DNA of 64,000 nucleotides from assembly GCA_004210455.1 (NCBI GenBank), contig SEFA01000013.1, forward strand, positions 34,839-98,838, given 5' to 3'. Shown here piece by piece: positions 44,148-53,203 of the stretch. Both the position numbers and the translations under genes were made by a program. Origin of the DNA: Rubrivivax sp. GTDB lineage: Bacteria; Pseudomonadota; Gammaproteobacteria; Burkholderiales; Burkholderiaceae_C. Under the pieces are notes generated by a model. It was not told where the DNA came from. It saw only the letters and a program-made list of their open reading frames with translations, and did not search any database. Every line of letters starts with the position of its first letter. Positions within the stretch are counted from its first letter, which is position 1.

Positions 44148-45410
44148 ATGAACGACAAGTCCCCGAGCCGCGCGGTCGCGTGGCTGGTGTGCGCCCTGAT
44201 CGCCGCGTCGCTGTACGGCAACTACTATGTCTACGACTCCATCGGTCCCGTGGCCGATGCGCTGCAGATCCAGCGCGGCTTCAGCGACCAGCAGATCGGC
44301 CTGCTCAACGCGATCTACAGCCTGCCCAACGTCGTGCTGATCCTCGTCGGCGGCGTGCTCGTCGACCGCTTCGGCGCGGCGCGCATGACGCTCTGGACCG
44401 CCGCGCTCTGTTTCCTCGGCGCGTTGCTCACCGCGCTCAGCCCCAACTTTGCTGGCATGGCCGCGGGACGGTTGCTGTTCGGCATCGGCGCCGAGACCTT
44501 CGGCATCGCCACGCTGGCGGCGCTGGCGCAGTACTTCGTCGGCGGCAATGTGGCGCTATCGATGGGGCTGGCGTTGTCCATCGGGCGGCTGGGCTCGTTC
44601 TCCTCCGACATGTCGCCGACCTGGTTTCCTCACGCCTACGCGCAGGGCTGGCAACCGCCGCTGATGATCGCCGCCGCGATGGCCGCGGCCTCGTTCGCCG
44701 CGGCGCTGGCCTACTGGACGATGGACCGCCGCATCGCCGCCTCCGCCAAGCGTGAGATCGAGCAGCAGGCGCAGCCCTTCGCCTGGCGCGACCTGCTGCA
44801 TTTCGGCAGGGCCTACTGGTACCTGCTGACGCTGTGCGTGCTCTGGTACTCGGTGATCCTGGCGTTCCGCAGCACCTTCTCGATCAAGTACTTCCAGCAC
44901 ACGCACGGCCTGGACCTGGCGTCCGCCGGCGCGATGAACAGCTACGTGTTCCTGGCGGCGGTCTTCGCGACGCCGGCCTTCGGCTGGTTGTGCGACCGCC
45001 TCGGGCGTTATGCGCCGTTCCTCGCCTTCGGTGCGGTGCTGCTGCCCGTCGCGATGGCCACGATGGCGCTCACCTCGACCAGCCTCTGGGTCGCCACCGC
45101 GCTGATCGGCGTGAGCTTCTCGCTGGTGCCCGCGGTGATGTGGCCGCTCGTCAGCAAACTGGTCTCGCCGGCGCGCTTCGGCACGGCGATCGGATTGATG
45201 TGGGTGGCGCAGAACGCCGGCATCGCCGGGGCCAACCTCGTCGCCGGCTGGCTCAACGACCGCGCGGGCGCGAGCGCGCAGAATCCCGCCGGCTACGACG
45301 CGATGATGCTGTTCTTCGGACTCGCCAGCGTCGGCGGCGCGGTGTTCGCGGTGATCCTGTGGCTCACCGCCGGCAGGCGCGATCAGGAGAAGGCGGTACC
45401 GGCCGCTTGA
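44148..45410 (+). CDS. MFS transporter
   Basis: The 420-residue protein has twelve membrane segments and the MFS motif A variant VLVDRFGAARMTLW between segments 2 and 3. The first membrane segment starts directly after MNDKSPSRAVAWLVCALIAAS, which supports the chosen ATG. The members closest in style are organic-anion or nitrate-type carriers, but the substrate cannot be read. It is flanked by unrelated genes and probably monocistronic. Confidence 0.88.
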   Translation: MNDKSPSRAVAWLVCALIAASLYGNYYVYDSIGPVADALQIQRGFSDQQIGLLNAIYSLPNVVLILVGGVLVDRFGAARMTLWTAALCFLGALLTALSPNFAGMAAGRLLFGIGAETFGIATLAALAQYFVGGNVALSMGLALSIGRLGSFSSDMSPTWFPHAYAQGWQPPLMIAAAMAAASFAAALAYWTMDRRIAASAKREIEQQAQPFAWRDLLHFGRAYWYLLTLCVLWYSVILAFRSTFSIKYFQHTHGLDLASAGAMNSYVFLAAVFATPAFGWLCDRLGRYAPFLAFGAVLLPVAMATMALTSTSLWVATALIGVSFSLVPAVMWPLVSKLVSPARFGTAIGLMWVAQNAGIAGANLVAGWLNDRAGASAQNPAGYDAMMLFFGLASVGGAVFAVILWLTAGRRDQEKAVPAA

Positions 45411-45452
45411 GCGTACGAACATCGGGCAACGAAGCGGCCCGTGACGGGGAGA

Positions 45453-45989
45453 TCAGCTTGGAAACTTCGCGGTGGTCCGACCGAAGCGCTTCGCCGCCGC
45501 CGTCAGATGCGATCGCACGACCAGCACGTGCCCCGGCAGGATAAGCGCGAGGTAGAACCGACCGAGCCGGTTGTGGCAGTTCACGACCGTGGTCGCGACG
45601 GTTTCGCGGTGCGTCGATCCCTCGACGCGACGGATCAGGATGGAGAGCTTGAAATCCAGATGCTGGTCATGCTCGCCGAAGATCGCTTCCTCGCGCGAGG
45701 CGGAAAGCACGCGGAAGATGTCGACGTGCTCGACGCCGATCTCATCGAGGTGGTGCCGCATCGCCGCCGAGGTCTTCAGGCCGAGCGGCTTCACCGCCGC
45801 GTCGCGGATCGCGAGCAGCGCGCGGAACCACCACGGCGGATCTGCCAGCGCGGCGCGCGCAAGCGCCATCGCGTCGTCGGGCGCATCGTCGGCCAGTGTG
45901 ATGGCGAAGGCGTCGGCGAGGTTCGCGCCGGCGTAGGTCGACGCAAGCTGACTTTCGCGCGGCGGCTCGGTGCGGCGGACGATGGACAT
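45453..45989 (-). CDS. DUF2867 protein
   Basis: The 178-residue protein contains NLADAFAITLADDAPDDAMALARAALADPPWWFRALLAIRD in three adjacent blocks, the typical DUF2867 start, followed by LGLKTS and HLDFKLSILI. Such proteins belong to the SRPBCC-like ligand-binding fold and often occur as the C-terminal half of NAD-binding oxidoreductases; here it stands alone. No function is established. The start is set at MSIVRRTEPP. Confidence 0.82.
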   Translation of the reverse strand: MSIVRRTEPPRESQLASTYAGANLADAFAITLADDAPDDAMALARAALADPPWWFRALLAIRDAAVKPLGLKTSAAMRHHLDEIGVEHVDIFRVLSASREEAIFGEHDQHLDFKLSILIRRVEGSTHRETVATTVVNCHNRLGRFYLALILPGHVLVVRSHLTAAAKRFGRTTAKFPS

Positions 45990-46023
45990 CTGGAAGCAGC
46001 CCGGCCGTGAAGGAGCGGCAATC

Positions 46024-46596
46024 TTAGCGAGCAGCGGTCGAGGCGGCCTCGGAGGGCAAGGCGTCGCGCAGCGCGCGAGTCCCCGCCCAGGATGCATGCA
46101 CCAGCAGCAGGAGGTCCTGTTTCACCTTCACGCGATTCCAGGACTCCTCGGAAGTGCAGGGCGTGACGTGTTCGCCGCTGTCTCGATGTTCGAGGCGCAG
46201 CTTCAGCTCACAGCCTGGGAACAACTTCCAGCGGCTGTCGGTCTTGGCGACCACCACGAAAGGTTGCGCCTCGGGCCGGCCGGTGGCCTCGTTGATGAGG
46301 TGGCCTGCACCGAACGCCACGGTGAAGAGCGCCAGCCCATAGGCCATGGGCGGGCCGACCAGCACCAGCAACACCAGCTGTCCGAATCGCAGCGGCGGAC
46401 GATCCGCCTTGCGAGGCATCGTGACGGCGAGGAGCAGGCCGAGCGGTGCGGCGGCATAAGCCGCCATGCTCAGCAGCGCATGGGACGGATGGAATCCGGA
46501 GCCGCTCCCGTAGATGGCGAGAAACAGCGGGGCGCTCCAGGCCAGCGACCGGATCTGGAAACGCCAGCGAGGAGGGAGTGAGGACCAGCGAAACAT
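46024..46596 (-). CDS. membrane protein of unknown function
   Basis: The 190-residue protein has three or four hydrophobic segments in its first 115 residues (APLFLAIYGSG, LLSMAAYAAAPLGLLLAV, LVLLVLVGPPMAYGLALF), followed by a soluble domain with two Cys (FPGCELKL, VTPCTSE) that could form a disulfide outside the membrane. I do not recognise the family. It is preceded by the terminator of the GH16 gene and lies 34 bases upstream of the DUF2867 gene. Confidence 0.65.
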   Translation of the reverse strand: MFRWSSLPPRWRFQIRSLAWSAPLFLAIYGSGSGFHPSHALLSMAAYAAAPLGLLLAVTMPRKADRPPLRFGQLVLLVLVGPPMAYGLALFTVAFGAGHLINEATGRPEAQPFVVVAKTDSRWKLFPGCELKLRLEHRDSGEHVTPCTSEESWNRVKVKQDLLLLVHASWAGTRALRDALPSEAASTAAR

Positions 46597-46613
46597 GAAG
46601 GCGGGCAGGAATG

Positions 46614-46657
46614 GAAAAGGCTCCGGAGCCGGCCGATTGGACCAGACCCCGGAGCCT
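46614..46657 (-). terminator. intrinsic terminator after the GH16 gene
   Basis: On the minus strand a nine-base stem AGGCTCCGG / CCGGAGCCT encloses a 22-base loop and is followed by TTTTCC. It lies 40 bases after the GH16 stop and separates that gene from the membrane protein gene. The short T run makes it moderate. Confidence 0.6.
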
Positions 46658-46697
46658 CGCGTCATTCGCCCCAAGAGGGGATCAAGGGATCACGGCA

Positions 46698-47846
46698 TCA
46701 CGACTTGGTGATCTTGATGGAACGCAGGTTCCAGCCCGGGCCGTTGGCCTTGACCGCGATCTGCTGCTGGCCGGCCGGCAGCGTCACGCGGTGCGAGATG
46801 GTCGTCCAGTTCTGCCAGCCGCCCGTCGACGGCACGCCCAGCGCGCCGTACACCGGCGCGCCGCCCGCCATCTCCAGCTGCAGGCTGCCGCCGCCATTCT
46901 GGCTCGCCACGCGGTACTCGACCGTGTAGGTCCCGCCCTGCGGCAGGTTGAGGTTCCACACCGCCCAGTCGCCGGTCTCGATCCAGCCGAGGTTCTGGCC
47001 GCCTTCCGTCGACGCCTCGAGCTGCATGCCCGACTGCAGCGCGAAGTTGGCCGCCTGCAGCGTCGTCGAGAACGCCGTGCCCGCATCCTTCTTGTAGACG
47101 CGCACGTAGTCCACGTACATCTTCGCGGGCAGCCTGCTCTCGTCGATGTTCCACTGCGGCCAGTTGCCGCCCACCGCCAGGTTCAGCAGCAGGAAGAAGT
47201 CGCGATGGAATTCCTCGGTGCTGTTGACGCTGTTGGTGATGTCGACGACGTGGAACTGACGACCGTCGACGAACCAGCGGATCGTCTTCTCGTCCCATTC
47301 CACGGCGTAGAGGTGATAGTCCGCGACGTTGGTGGGCGTGTGGCCGCCGTAGGACGCGTGGCCGCCGTCCGGACCCTGCCAGTGGATGGTGCCGTGGATG
47401 TCCGAATCGGCATTCACGTGTTCCATGATGTCGATCTCGCCCGACGCGGGCCAGCCGACCGAGTTGATGTTGCTGCCCAGCATCCAGAACGCGGGCCACA
47501 TGCCTGAGCTCGACGGCGCCTTGATGCGCGCCTCGATGCGGCCGTACTTGAACTGCGCCAGACCTTGCGTGGTCATGCGCGACGACGTGTAGCGCATGCC
47601 GCCGAAGTCCTCGCGCTTCGCGGTGATCACGAGCTGGCCGTTCTCCACGGTCGCGTTCTCGCGCCGGTAGAACTGCAGTTCGTTGTTGCCCCAGCCGCCC
47701 GAGCCGGTGCCGGTCTCGAAGCGCCATTGGGGGCCGATGCCGTTGGTGAACTCGTCCTGCCAGACGAGTTGCCAGTTCTGTGCCTGCGCCGCGACGCCCG
47801 TCAGGGCGAGCGCGACCGCGGCGAGTGATCGAATCCAGCGTGCCAT
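46698..47846 (-). CDS. exported GH16 endo-beta-1,3-glucanase with CBM6
   Basis: This 382-residue enzyme has a signal peptide ending near AAQAQ at 22. The GH16 active site is E137-I-D139-I-M-E142 in SGEIDIMEH, the laminarinase form with the extra Met bulge. The catalytic domain is followed from about residue 255 by a CBM6-like beta-sandwich (ANFALQSGMQLEASTEGGQNLGWI in two blocks; YTVEYRVAS). It should cut beta-1,3 or mixed-linkage glucans outside the cytoplasm. A 16-base palindrome of LacI type lies 44 bases upstream, so it is sugar-regulated by a LacI-family protein not encoded here. Confidence 0.95.
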   Translation of the reverse strand: MARWIRSLAAVALALTGVAAQAQNWQLVWQDEFTNGIGPQWRFETGTGSGGWGNNELQFYRRENATVENGQLVITAKREDFGGMRYTSSRMTTQGLAQFKYGRIEARIKAPSSSGMWPAFWMLGSNINSVGWPASGEIDIMEHVNADSDIHGTIHWQGPDGGHASYGGHTPTNVADYHLYAVEWDEKTIRWFVDGRQFHVVDITNSVNSTEEFHRDFFLLLNLAVGGNWPQWNIDESRLPAKMYVDYVRVYKKDAGTAFSTTLQAANFALQSGMQLEASTEGGQNLGWIETGDWAVWNLNLPQGGTYTVEYRVASQNGGGSLQLEMAGGAPVYGALGVPSTGGWQNWTTISHRVTLPAGQQQIAVKANGPGWNLRSIKITKS

Positions 47847-47889
47847 GGGATCTCCTCGGAGTCTGTGGTGGAAGGGAGCGCACCACTAT

Positions 47890-47905
47890 GTGAAAGCGCT
47901 TTCAC
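47890..47905. promoter_or_regulatory. LacI-family operator upstream of GH16
   Basis: GTGAAAGCGCTTTCAC is a perfect 16-base palindrome with the central CG and TGAAAnCGnTTTCA core bound by LacI-type regulators of glucan and glucoside genes. It lies 44 bases before the GH16 start. No LacI gene is present in the window, so the regulator acts from elsewhere. Confidence 0.78.
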
Positions 47906-48007
47906 CAAGTCTCTCGGGAAAACCCTAGCAACTTCGCTTCGTTGGAAACAAGCGGTTGTGCGGCGCGACCGCGAACGCGCGCAGGTATCGAGATGTCGGT
48001 CCGCGTG

Positions 48008-49337
48008 TCAGCGCGTCGTCCGGCCCGGTGCGACATCCTCGGCAAGGAGGCGCTCCAGCGCGTCGAGGTCGACCGGCTTGACGAGGTGGTGGTCGACGCC
48101 GGCTTCGCGCGATCGTCGGAAGTCCTCCTCCTGACCCCAGCCGCTGACGGCGACGAGCCGTACCCGATCAGTGTCCGGTCGCGAGCGGACATGACGGGCG
48201 AACTCGTGGCCGTCCATGCCGGGCATGCCGATGTCGAGCAGGATGAGGTCGGGCGCGAAGCTGGCGATCTCGGCCAGGGCGGTCGGGCCGTCGTGCACGG
48301 CGAGCGCGTCCATGCCGATCATGTCGAGCAGCAGGCGCAGGCTGTCGGCGGCGTCGACGTTGTCGTCGACGACCAGGACCCGTTGTCGCTTCAGGGCCCG
48401 CGGTCCGACCGGCGTGCGCGCGGTCGGGCCGGCGTCGGCATCGGCGGCGGCCAGCGTCAGTCCGATGCCCAAACCGCCTTGCGCGCGCTGATAGCTGCGC
48501 TCGGCCTGCGTGAACAGGTCGAAGATCCGCGTCAGCATGTCGTGCGGGATGCCGGTGCCGTTGTCCTCGACGGTCACGAGCGCGAAGTCGCCGTCGGCGG
48601 TCGATTCGCGAGACCTCGAGCAGGTCGTCGACCAGACGCACCATGTGGTCGACCTGCCGCTGCAGCATCGGCAGGACCCGGTCGCCGGGCCCGCTGCCGG
48701 CGCCCGCCAGGCGCAGGATGTTCAGGCCGGTGCGGATGGGTGCGAGCGGGTTGCGCAGCTCGTGGGCGAGCGTCGCGAGGAACTCGTCCTTGCGGCGGTC
48801 TGCGTCCCGCAGCGCCTTCTCGTGGCGGCGACGGTCGGAGATGTCGTGGAAGAGGACGGCCACCTGCCGGTCCTCGGGATCGCCGATGCGGAAGGCGTAG
48901 ACGTCGTAGTAGCGCCCGAGGGAATCGGCGGGGAACTCGAAGCGTTCGGACACGCCGGTGGTCGCGATGCGGCCGTAGATCTGGTACCACTCCGACTCGT
49001 GGTTCGGAGCGATGGACGTCATCGTGCGGCCCACCGCGTCGTGGATGCCGGTCTGCCGCTCGAAGGCCTTGTTCACCTCGACGAAGACGTAGTCGCGGCC
49101 GTGGCCGTCGTCATCGAAGAGGAGGCGGATGATGCAGTAGCCCTGATCGATGGAGTCGAACAGCGTGCGGTAGCGCAGCTCGCTGACCTGCAAGGCCTGT
49201 TCGGCGAGCCGACGCTGGGTGATGTCCTCCAGGAAGCGCCGCTCGCTGTCTCGCAGCGCGGCTTCCGCCTCGCGGAGGCGGGCCTGGAGCTGGCGGACAT
49301 CGGACTCGGCGTCGGGGACTGGAGGCGGCATGGGCAT
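48008..49337 (-). pseudogene. hybrid sensor histidine kinase, broken ATPase domain
   Basis: The reading frame begins [17 protein letters not shown] with a coiled coil, then a PAS domain ([19 protein letters not shown] to [14 protein letters not shown]) and HisKA with [16 protein letters not shown]. After LLEVSRI at about 48603 the frame shifts by one base, and the ATPase domain resumes at [10 protein letters not shown], so the N-box region of about 90 residues is missing. A second lesion follows GLGIGLTL, where the rest of the G2-box helix and final strands are absent and an Ala-rich linker comes directly. A complete receiver domain ([20 protein letters not shown]) closes the gene. The receiver could still be made from an internal start; the kinase cannot work. 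Confidence 0.8.
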
Positions 49338-49482
49338 GAGGCGAGTGTCGCGTGCTGGGAGCAATCGGCGGACCAAGCCCCGCATTGTTGGGGCATGTTG
49401 AATTCAATTGCTCGCCGCGCGCCCTCGATCGAGGACGCCGGATTCCAAAGAATGGGCGACCAGCAACTCGAAGGTCCCGACG

Positions 49483-49977
49483 ATGGCCACAGCTTCTCTT
49501 CCGGTCTCACGGCGGGCGACGCCGCCTCGCGGCATGGCGGTCCGCCTCGAGCCGGCGGCGTATGCGCTGCTGCGCTTCGCCTTTGGCGCGATCCTGTTCA
49601 CGCACGGGCTGCCGAAGGCGCTGGGGACGTCGCACGGATCGATGGCGGATCCGATGGCGGGCTCGATCCGGCTGATCGACCAGGTGATGGGCCTGCCGTT
49701 CGCGCCGCAGCTGGCCTTCCTTGTCATGCTGCTGGAGACCGTCGGCGCCGCGGCGCTGGCGGTCGGCTTCTGCACGCGCTGGGTCGCGCTCGCGTTCGCG
49801 ATGGAGATGATCGGCATCTGCGTCGCGCTGGGCCCGACCTGGCCGTGGATCGATCGGGGCATCGAGTACCCCGTGCTGATGGCCGTGCTGTCGGCCTACG
49901 TCGTGGTGCGCGGCGGCGGGGCGTTTGCGCTGGATGCGCGGATGCCGTGGTCGGCGGCCCGCGCCTCGTCGTCGTGA
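49483..49977 (+). CDS. DoxX-family membrane protein
   Basis: The 164-residue protein has four membrane segments. The first includes LLRFAFGAILFTHGLPKALG, the DoxX signature, and the third ALAVGFCTRWVALAF. The family is linked to quinone/thiosulfate oxidation or to oxidative-stress complexes, with no certain role for most members. It overlaps the convergent MerR-type gene by 82 bases at their 3' ends. The start is placed at MATASLPVSRR. Confidence 0.87.
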   Translation: MATASLPVSRRATPPRGMAVRLEPAAYALLRFAFGAILFTHGLPKALGTSHGSMADPMAGSIRLIDQVMGLPFAPQLAFLVMLLETVGAAALAVGFCTRWVALAFAMEMIGICVALGPTWPWIDRGIEYPVLMAVLSAYVVVRGGGAFALDARMPWSAARASSS

Positions 49978-50369
49978 TGGCTGAGCATCTGCAGCAGCTG
50001 CGCGCGTCGACGCTCCAGATCGGCGATCTGGGCCTCGATCAGCGCCAGACGCTCGCGTTGCGCGGGTGAGGTCTCCGCGCACGGCAGGGCGCCCTCGATC
50101 ACCAGCATGCAGCCAGGAAAACGCCGGATCTCCTCGAGGTTGAAGCCGGTTGAGAGGAAGCGCTGGATCTGGCGCACCTGGACGGCCGCGCCGGCCCGGA
50201 ACTTCCGGTAGCCGTTGTCGGCGCGCAGCGAGGCCAGCAGGCCGAGTTCGTCGTAGTGCCGGATCGCGCGGACGCTGACGCCGCTCATCCGGGACAACTG
50301 GCCGATGGAGAGGAGTGCCGACGGGACGTCGGGTGCTTCGGCGGCAGTGGGCTTGGGTTCAACGGGCAT
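49896..50369 (-). CDS. MerR-family transcriptional regulator
   Basis: The 157-residue regulator has the MerR helix-turn-helix LSIGQLSRMSGVSVRAIRHYDELGLL at about 20-45, then the wing and a dimer coiled coil, with Cys88 and Cys96 in the region after FPGC. It is divergent from the alpha/beta hydrolase gene 80 bases away and probably controls it. GGAAG lies eight bases before the chosen ATG; an ATG 15 bases upstream is also possible. Its last 82 bases overlap the end of the DoxX gene. Confidence 0.9.
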   Translation of the reverse strand: MPVEPKPTAAEAPDVPSALLSIGQLSRMSGVSVRAIRHYDELGLLASLRADNGYRKFRAGAAVQVRQIQRFLSTGFNLEEIRRFPGCMLVIEGALPCAETSPAQRERLALIEAQIADLERRRAQLLQMLSHHDDEARAADHGIRASSANAPPPRTTT

Positions 50370-50449
50370 AGGGGATTCTTCCATTGCGGCTTGACCCTGA
50401 CACGGGCGTGAGGCTCGACAGTCCGGCTCCAATCCTCCTGGAGTCCTTC

Positions 50450-51382
50450 ATGACTGCTTTCCCACGCGGCCTTCCGGCCCGCATCCTGGTCTTCTGGCTG
50501 CTGCTCGTCGCATCCGTCTGGAGCGGTATCAGCCAGGCCGGCACCCTGCCCACACGGCAATACACGGTCGTCGCGCCCGACGGCATGCCGCTGTCGGTCC
50601 AGGAGTACGGCGACGCCGCCGGCGCGCCTGTCATCTTCGTCCACGGGCTGCTCGGCAGCCATCTGAGCTGGGAAGCCCAGGTCGAGAGTCCGGCCTTGCG
50701 ACGCCATCGGCTGATCACCTTCGACCTGCGCGGTCACGGGCAATCCGGCAAACCATCGGAGCCGGAGCGATATGTCGACGGTCGGCGATGGGGGCAGGAT
50801 CTGGCGGCGGTCATCCGTGCGTCCGGTGCGCGACGGCCCGTGGTGGTCGGCTGGTCGCTCGGCGCGGCGGTGATCTCGAACTACCTCGCGTCGGAAGGCG
50901 ATGCGGACATCGCCGGTGCGGTCTACGTCGGCGGGGTTGTCGAGCTGGACCCATCGCAGATCGCGTCGCATCCCGAGGTCTATCGCGACATGATCGACAC
51001 GGACCTGCGCACGCGGCTCGATGCTGAGCGAGCATTCGTCGCCCTGTGTTTCCATCGACAGCCCGAGCAGGAGTTGTTTCAACGCCTGCTCGCGAACGCG
51101 TCGCTCGCGTCCTTCGACATGCAGCGCGTCGTGCATCGGATGAGTGTCGACGCGGTCAAGGGACTGGGGCGGGTCGCCAAGCCCATGTTGCAGATCTACG
51201 GAACGCAGGACGCGCTCGTGCGCGCGAAGCCGTCCGCCGACCGGGCGAGGATACTCAATCCGGCAATCCGGACCTCCTTCTACGAGGATGCGGGACACGC
51301 GCCTTTCGTGGAGTCAGCGCAACGGTTCAACGCAGAACTCGAGGCGTTCATCACAGAGGCGCGTCGAGAAGCGGCGCGTTGA
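50450..51382 (+). CDS. exported alpha/beta hydrolase
   Basis: This 310-residue enzyme has a signal peptide or N-terminal anchor (ARILVFWLLLVASVWSGISQAG). The oxyanion region is FVHGLLGSHLSW, the nucleophile elbow is GWSLG, the acid is the Asp in YGTQDALV, and the base His is in DAGHAPFVE. The set is complete, so an active esterase, lactonase or epoxide-hydrolase-type enzyme is expected. The substrate is unknown. GGAG precedes the start and it is divergent from the MerR regulator. Confidence 0.9.
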   Translation: MTAFPRGLPARILVFWLLLVASVWSGISQAGTLPTRQYTVVAPDGMPLSVQEYGDAAGAPVIFVHGLLGSHLSWEAQVESPALRRHRLITFDLRGHGQSGKPSEPERYVDGRRWGQDLAAVIRASGARRPVVVGWSLGAAVISNYLASEGDADIAGAVYVGGVVELDPSQIASHPEVYRDMIDTDLRTRLDAERAFVALCFHRQPEQELFQRLLANASLASFDMQRVVHRMSVDAVKGLGRVAKPMLQIYGTQDALVRAKPSADRARILNPAIRTSFYEDAGHAPFVESAQRFNAELEAFITEARREAAR

Positions 51383-51453
51383 TCGAAGCACTCAGGCCCG
51401 GTATCCGGGATCGGCGCGTGGCAAGATGGATGAATGCCTGAAAGGAAACTTCC

Positions 51454-51849
51454 ATGACGCAACGCCTGGCCTCCTGCAGTTGCGGCCGGCTCAGGGCCCA
51501 GGTCGTGGGCGAGCCCGTCCGCATCTCCATCTGCCACTGCCTGAATTGCCAGCGCAGGACCGGCGGCCCCTTCGCCGAGCAGGCCCGGTTCCGTCGTCAA
51601 GACGTGACCCCGTCGGGGCTGTCGTCGACGTACACGATCACCGGTGACGAGGGGACGAACGCGACGTTCCACTTCTGCCCGAACTGCGGCGCGACGGTCT
51701 ATTACGAGATGGACGCGATGCCGGACTTCATCGCGGTCCCGGTCGGCGCGTTCGCAGATCCGGGTTTCCCGGCGCCGAACGTCTCGGTCTACGAGAGCCG
51801 GAAGCACGGGTGGGTCGTTCCGCCCGAGGGCGCGCAGCAGCATCCCTGA
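51454..51849 (+). CDS. GFA-family zinc-binding protein
   Basis: The 131-residue protein has the zinc-binding pattern of the glutathione-dependent formaldehyde-activating family: CSCGRL near residue 10, CHCLNCQRRTGGPFAE at about 28, and HFCPNCGATVYYE near 75. Family members bind zinc and may act on glutathione adducts, though many have no proven activity. AAGGAAA precedes the ATG. It ends 31 bases before the convergent binding-protein gene. Confidence 0.93.
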   Translation: MTQRLASCSCGRLRAQVVGEPVRISICHCLNCQRRTGGPFAEQARFRRQDVTPSGLSSTYTITGDEGTNATFHFCPNCGATVYYEMDAMPDFIAVPVGAFADPGFPAPNVSVYESRKHGWVVPPEGAQQHP

Positions 51850-51880
51850 GCGGACAGGCGGCCCGACGGCCGCCGCCGGC

Positions 51881-52999
51881 TCAACGCACCAGCTTGCCGC
51901 CGGCGCCGAGGACGGCGAAGTCCACGTAGCGCGAGGTCGGGCCCTTGCCGAAGGTCAGGCGATGGCCGCCGACGTCGGTCTCGAAGCCGCGGTCCAGGGT
52001 CTCGGTCAGGCCGGCGGGGCCGACTGCGGCCGTGCGTTCCAGCGCCTTGACGAGCGCGCGGGCGGCGATGAAGCCTTCCAGCGAGCGCGAGGACAGGTCC
52101 GCATCCTTGGCATTGGCGCGCAGGCGCTGGTAGTCGCGGACGACTTCGCGGTCGGCGCGGTCGTCGGTCGGCAGCACCAGCGAGAACGCGAAGCCGCGCG
52201 CGCGGTCCGGGCCGAGCTTCGCGAGCAGCGCCTGCACGTCGATGATGGACATGCCGTACAGGGCGGCGCGGCCGCCGGCGGTCTGGTACTTGTCGGTGAA
52301 TTCGATGGCGGCCGCGGTGGTCGCGGCGAGGAAGATCACGTCGGGCGACTGCTTGACCATGTCGGCCACCGCCTGGCCGACCTCGGTGGTGTTGCGCACG
52401 TAACCCGATTGCGCCACCAGCGTGAGGCCGTAGGTCTTCGCCGAAGCCTGCGCACCGGCGAGCGCGTCGCGTCCCAGGCCGTCGTCCTGATAGACGACCG
52501 CGACCTTGGTGCGGCCCATCTCGCCGAGCTGCTTGAAGAGGCGGTCCACCTCCTCGCGGTAGCTGGCCTTGACCGGGTACATGTTGCGCGCGGTGATCAC
52601 GCTGTTGGCGCCGGACACGGCGCCGACCATGGACACGCGCGACTTCTCGAGAATGCCGTCCTGCTTGAGCGCTTCCAGGTTGGTGGTGCCTACCGTCCCG
52701 ATCAGAGCCGTGGGCGCGTCCGTGCTGATCAGTTCCTTGACCAGACGGACGGTGTCGTCGGCCTTGTTCGCGTCGTCGCGGGTGACGAGCTTGATCTTCT
52801 GGCCCTTGACGCCGCCGCGGGCGTTGACGTCGTCGATCCACAGCTTGGCGCCGGCGCGGATCGCCTTGCCGGTGACGGCCTGCGGTCCGGTGAACGGTGC
52901 GACCTGCCCGACCACGATGTCGGCATGCGCCGTCGAGGCGGCCGCGAGGCACAGGAGGGTGATCAGGTGGCGGGCGCGGCGGGCGAAAGCAAGGGTCAT
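51881..52999 (-). CDS. branched-chain-type ABC substrate-binding protein
   Basis: This 372-residue protein has a signal peptide ending near AAASTAHA at 26, followed by DIVVGQVAPFTGPQA, a standard start of Leu/Ile/Val-type binding proteins (Peripla_BP_6). The inter-domain blocks LIGTVGTTNLEAL, YQDDGLGRDAL and LAATTAAAIEFTDKYQ are present. The family captures amino acids or aromatic acids in the periplasm for an ABC importer. No permease or ATPase gene is nearby, so it is an orphan subunit. The gene is divergent from a serine hydrolase. Confidence 0.9.
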   Translation of the reverse strand: MTLAFARRARHLITLLCLAAASTAHADIVVGQVAPFTGPQAVTGKAIRAGAKLWIDDVNARGGVKGQKIKLVTRDDANKADDTVRLVKELISTDAPTALIGTVGTTNLEALKQDGILEKSRVSMVGAVSGANSVITARNMYPVKASYREEVDRLFKQLGEMGRTKVAVVYQDDGLGRDALAGAQASAKTYGLTLVAQSGYVRNTTEVGQAVADMVKQSPDVIFLAATTAAAIEFTDKYQTAGGRAALYGMSIIDVQALLAKLGPDRARGFAFSLVLPTDDRADREVVRDYQRLRANAKDADLSSRSLEGFIAARALVKALERTAAVGPAGLTETLDRGFETDVGGHRLTFGKGPTSRYVDFAVLGAGGKLVR

Positions 53000-53203
53000 G
53001 GTGGGTACGGCAGCTGGCGTGCGGGACCGTCCATTGTGATCAATCGGATGATGGTTGCGGTAACAGATGGGCGACTGGGATAGCGGCGGCCAGCTGATCC
53101 GACAAGCGGCGGCCCTCGCCGGAAAGAAGGCGCATGCCGGCGCCGCGGCACCTGTTTGGGGCTCATGCACGATGACATGCAGGGACGGCGCTAGCATCGG
53201 GCG

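Noticed and set aside
51881..52999. Complete branched-chain amino-acid ABC importer
   Set aside because: Only the binding protein is present; no liv-type permease or ATPase gene lies nearby.
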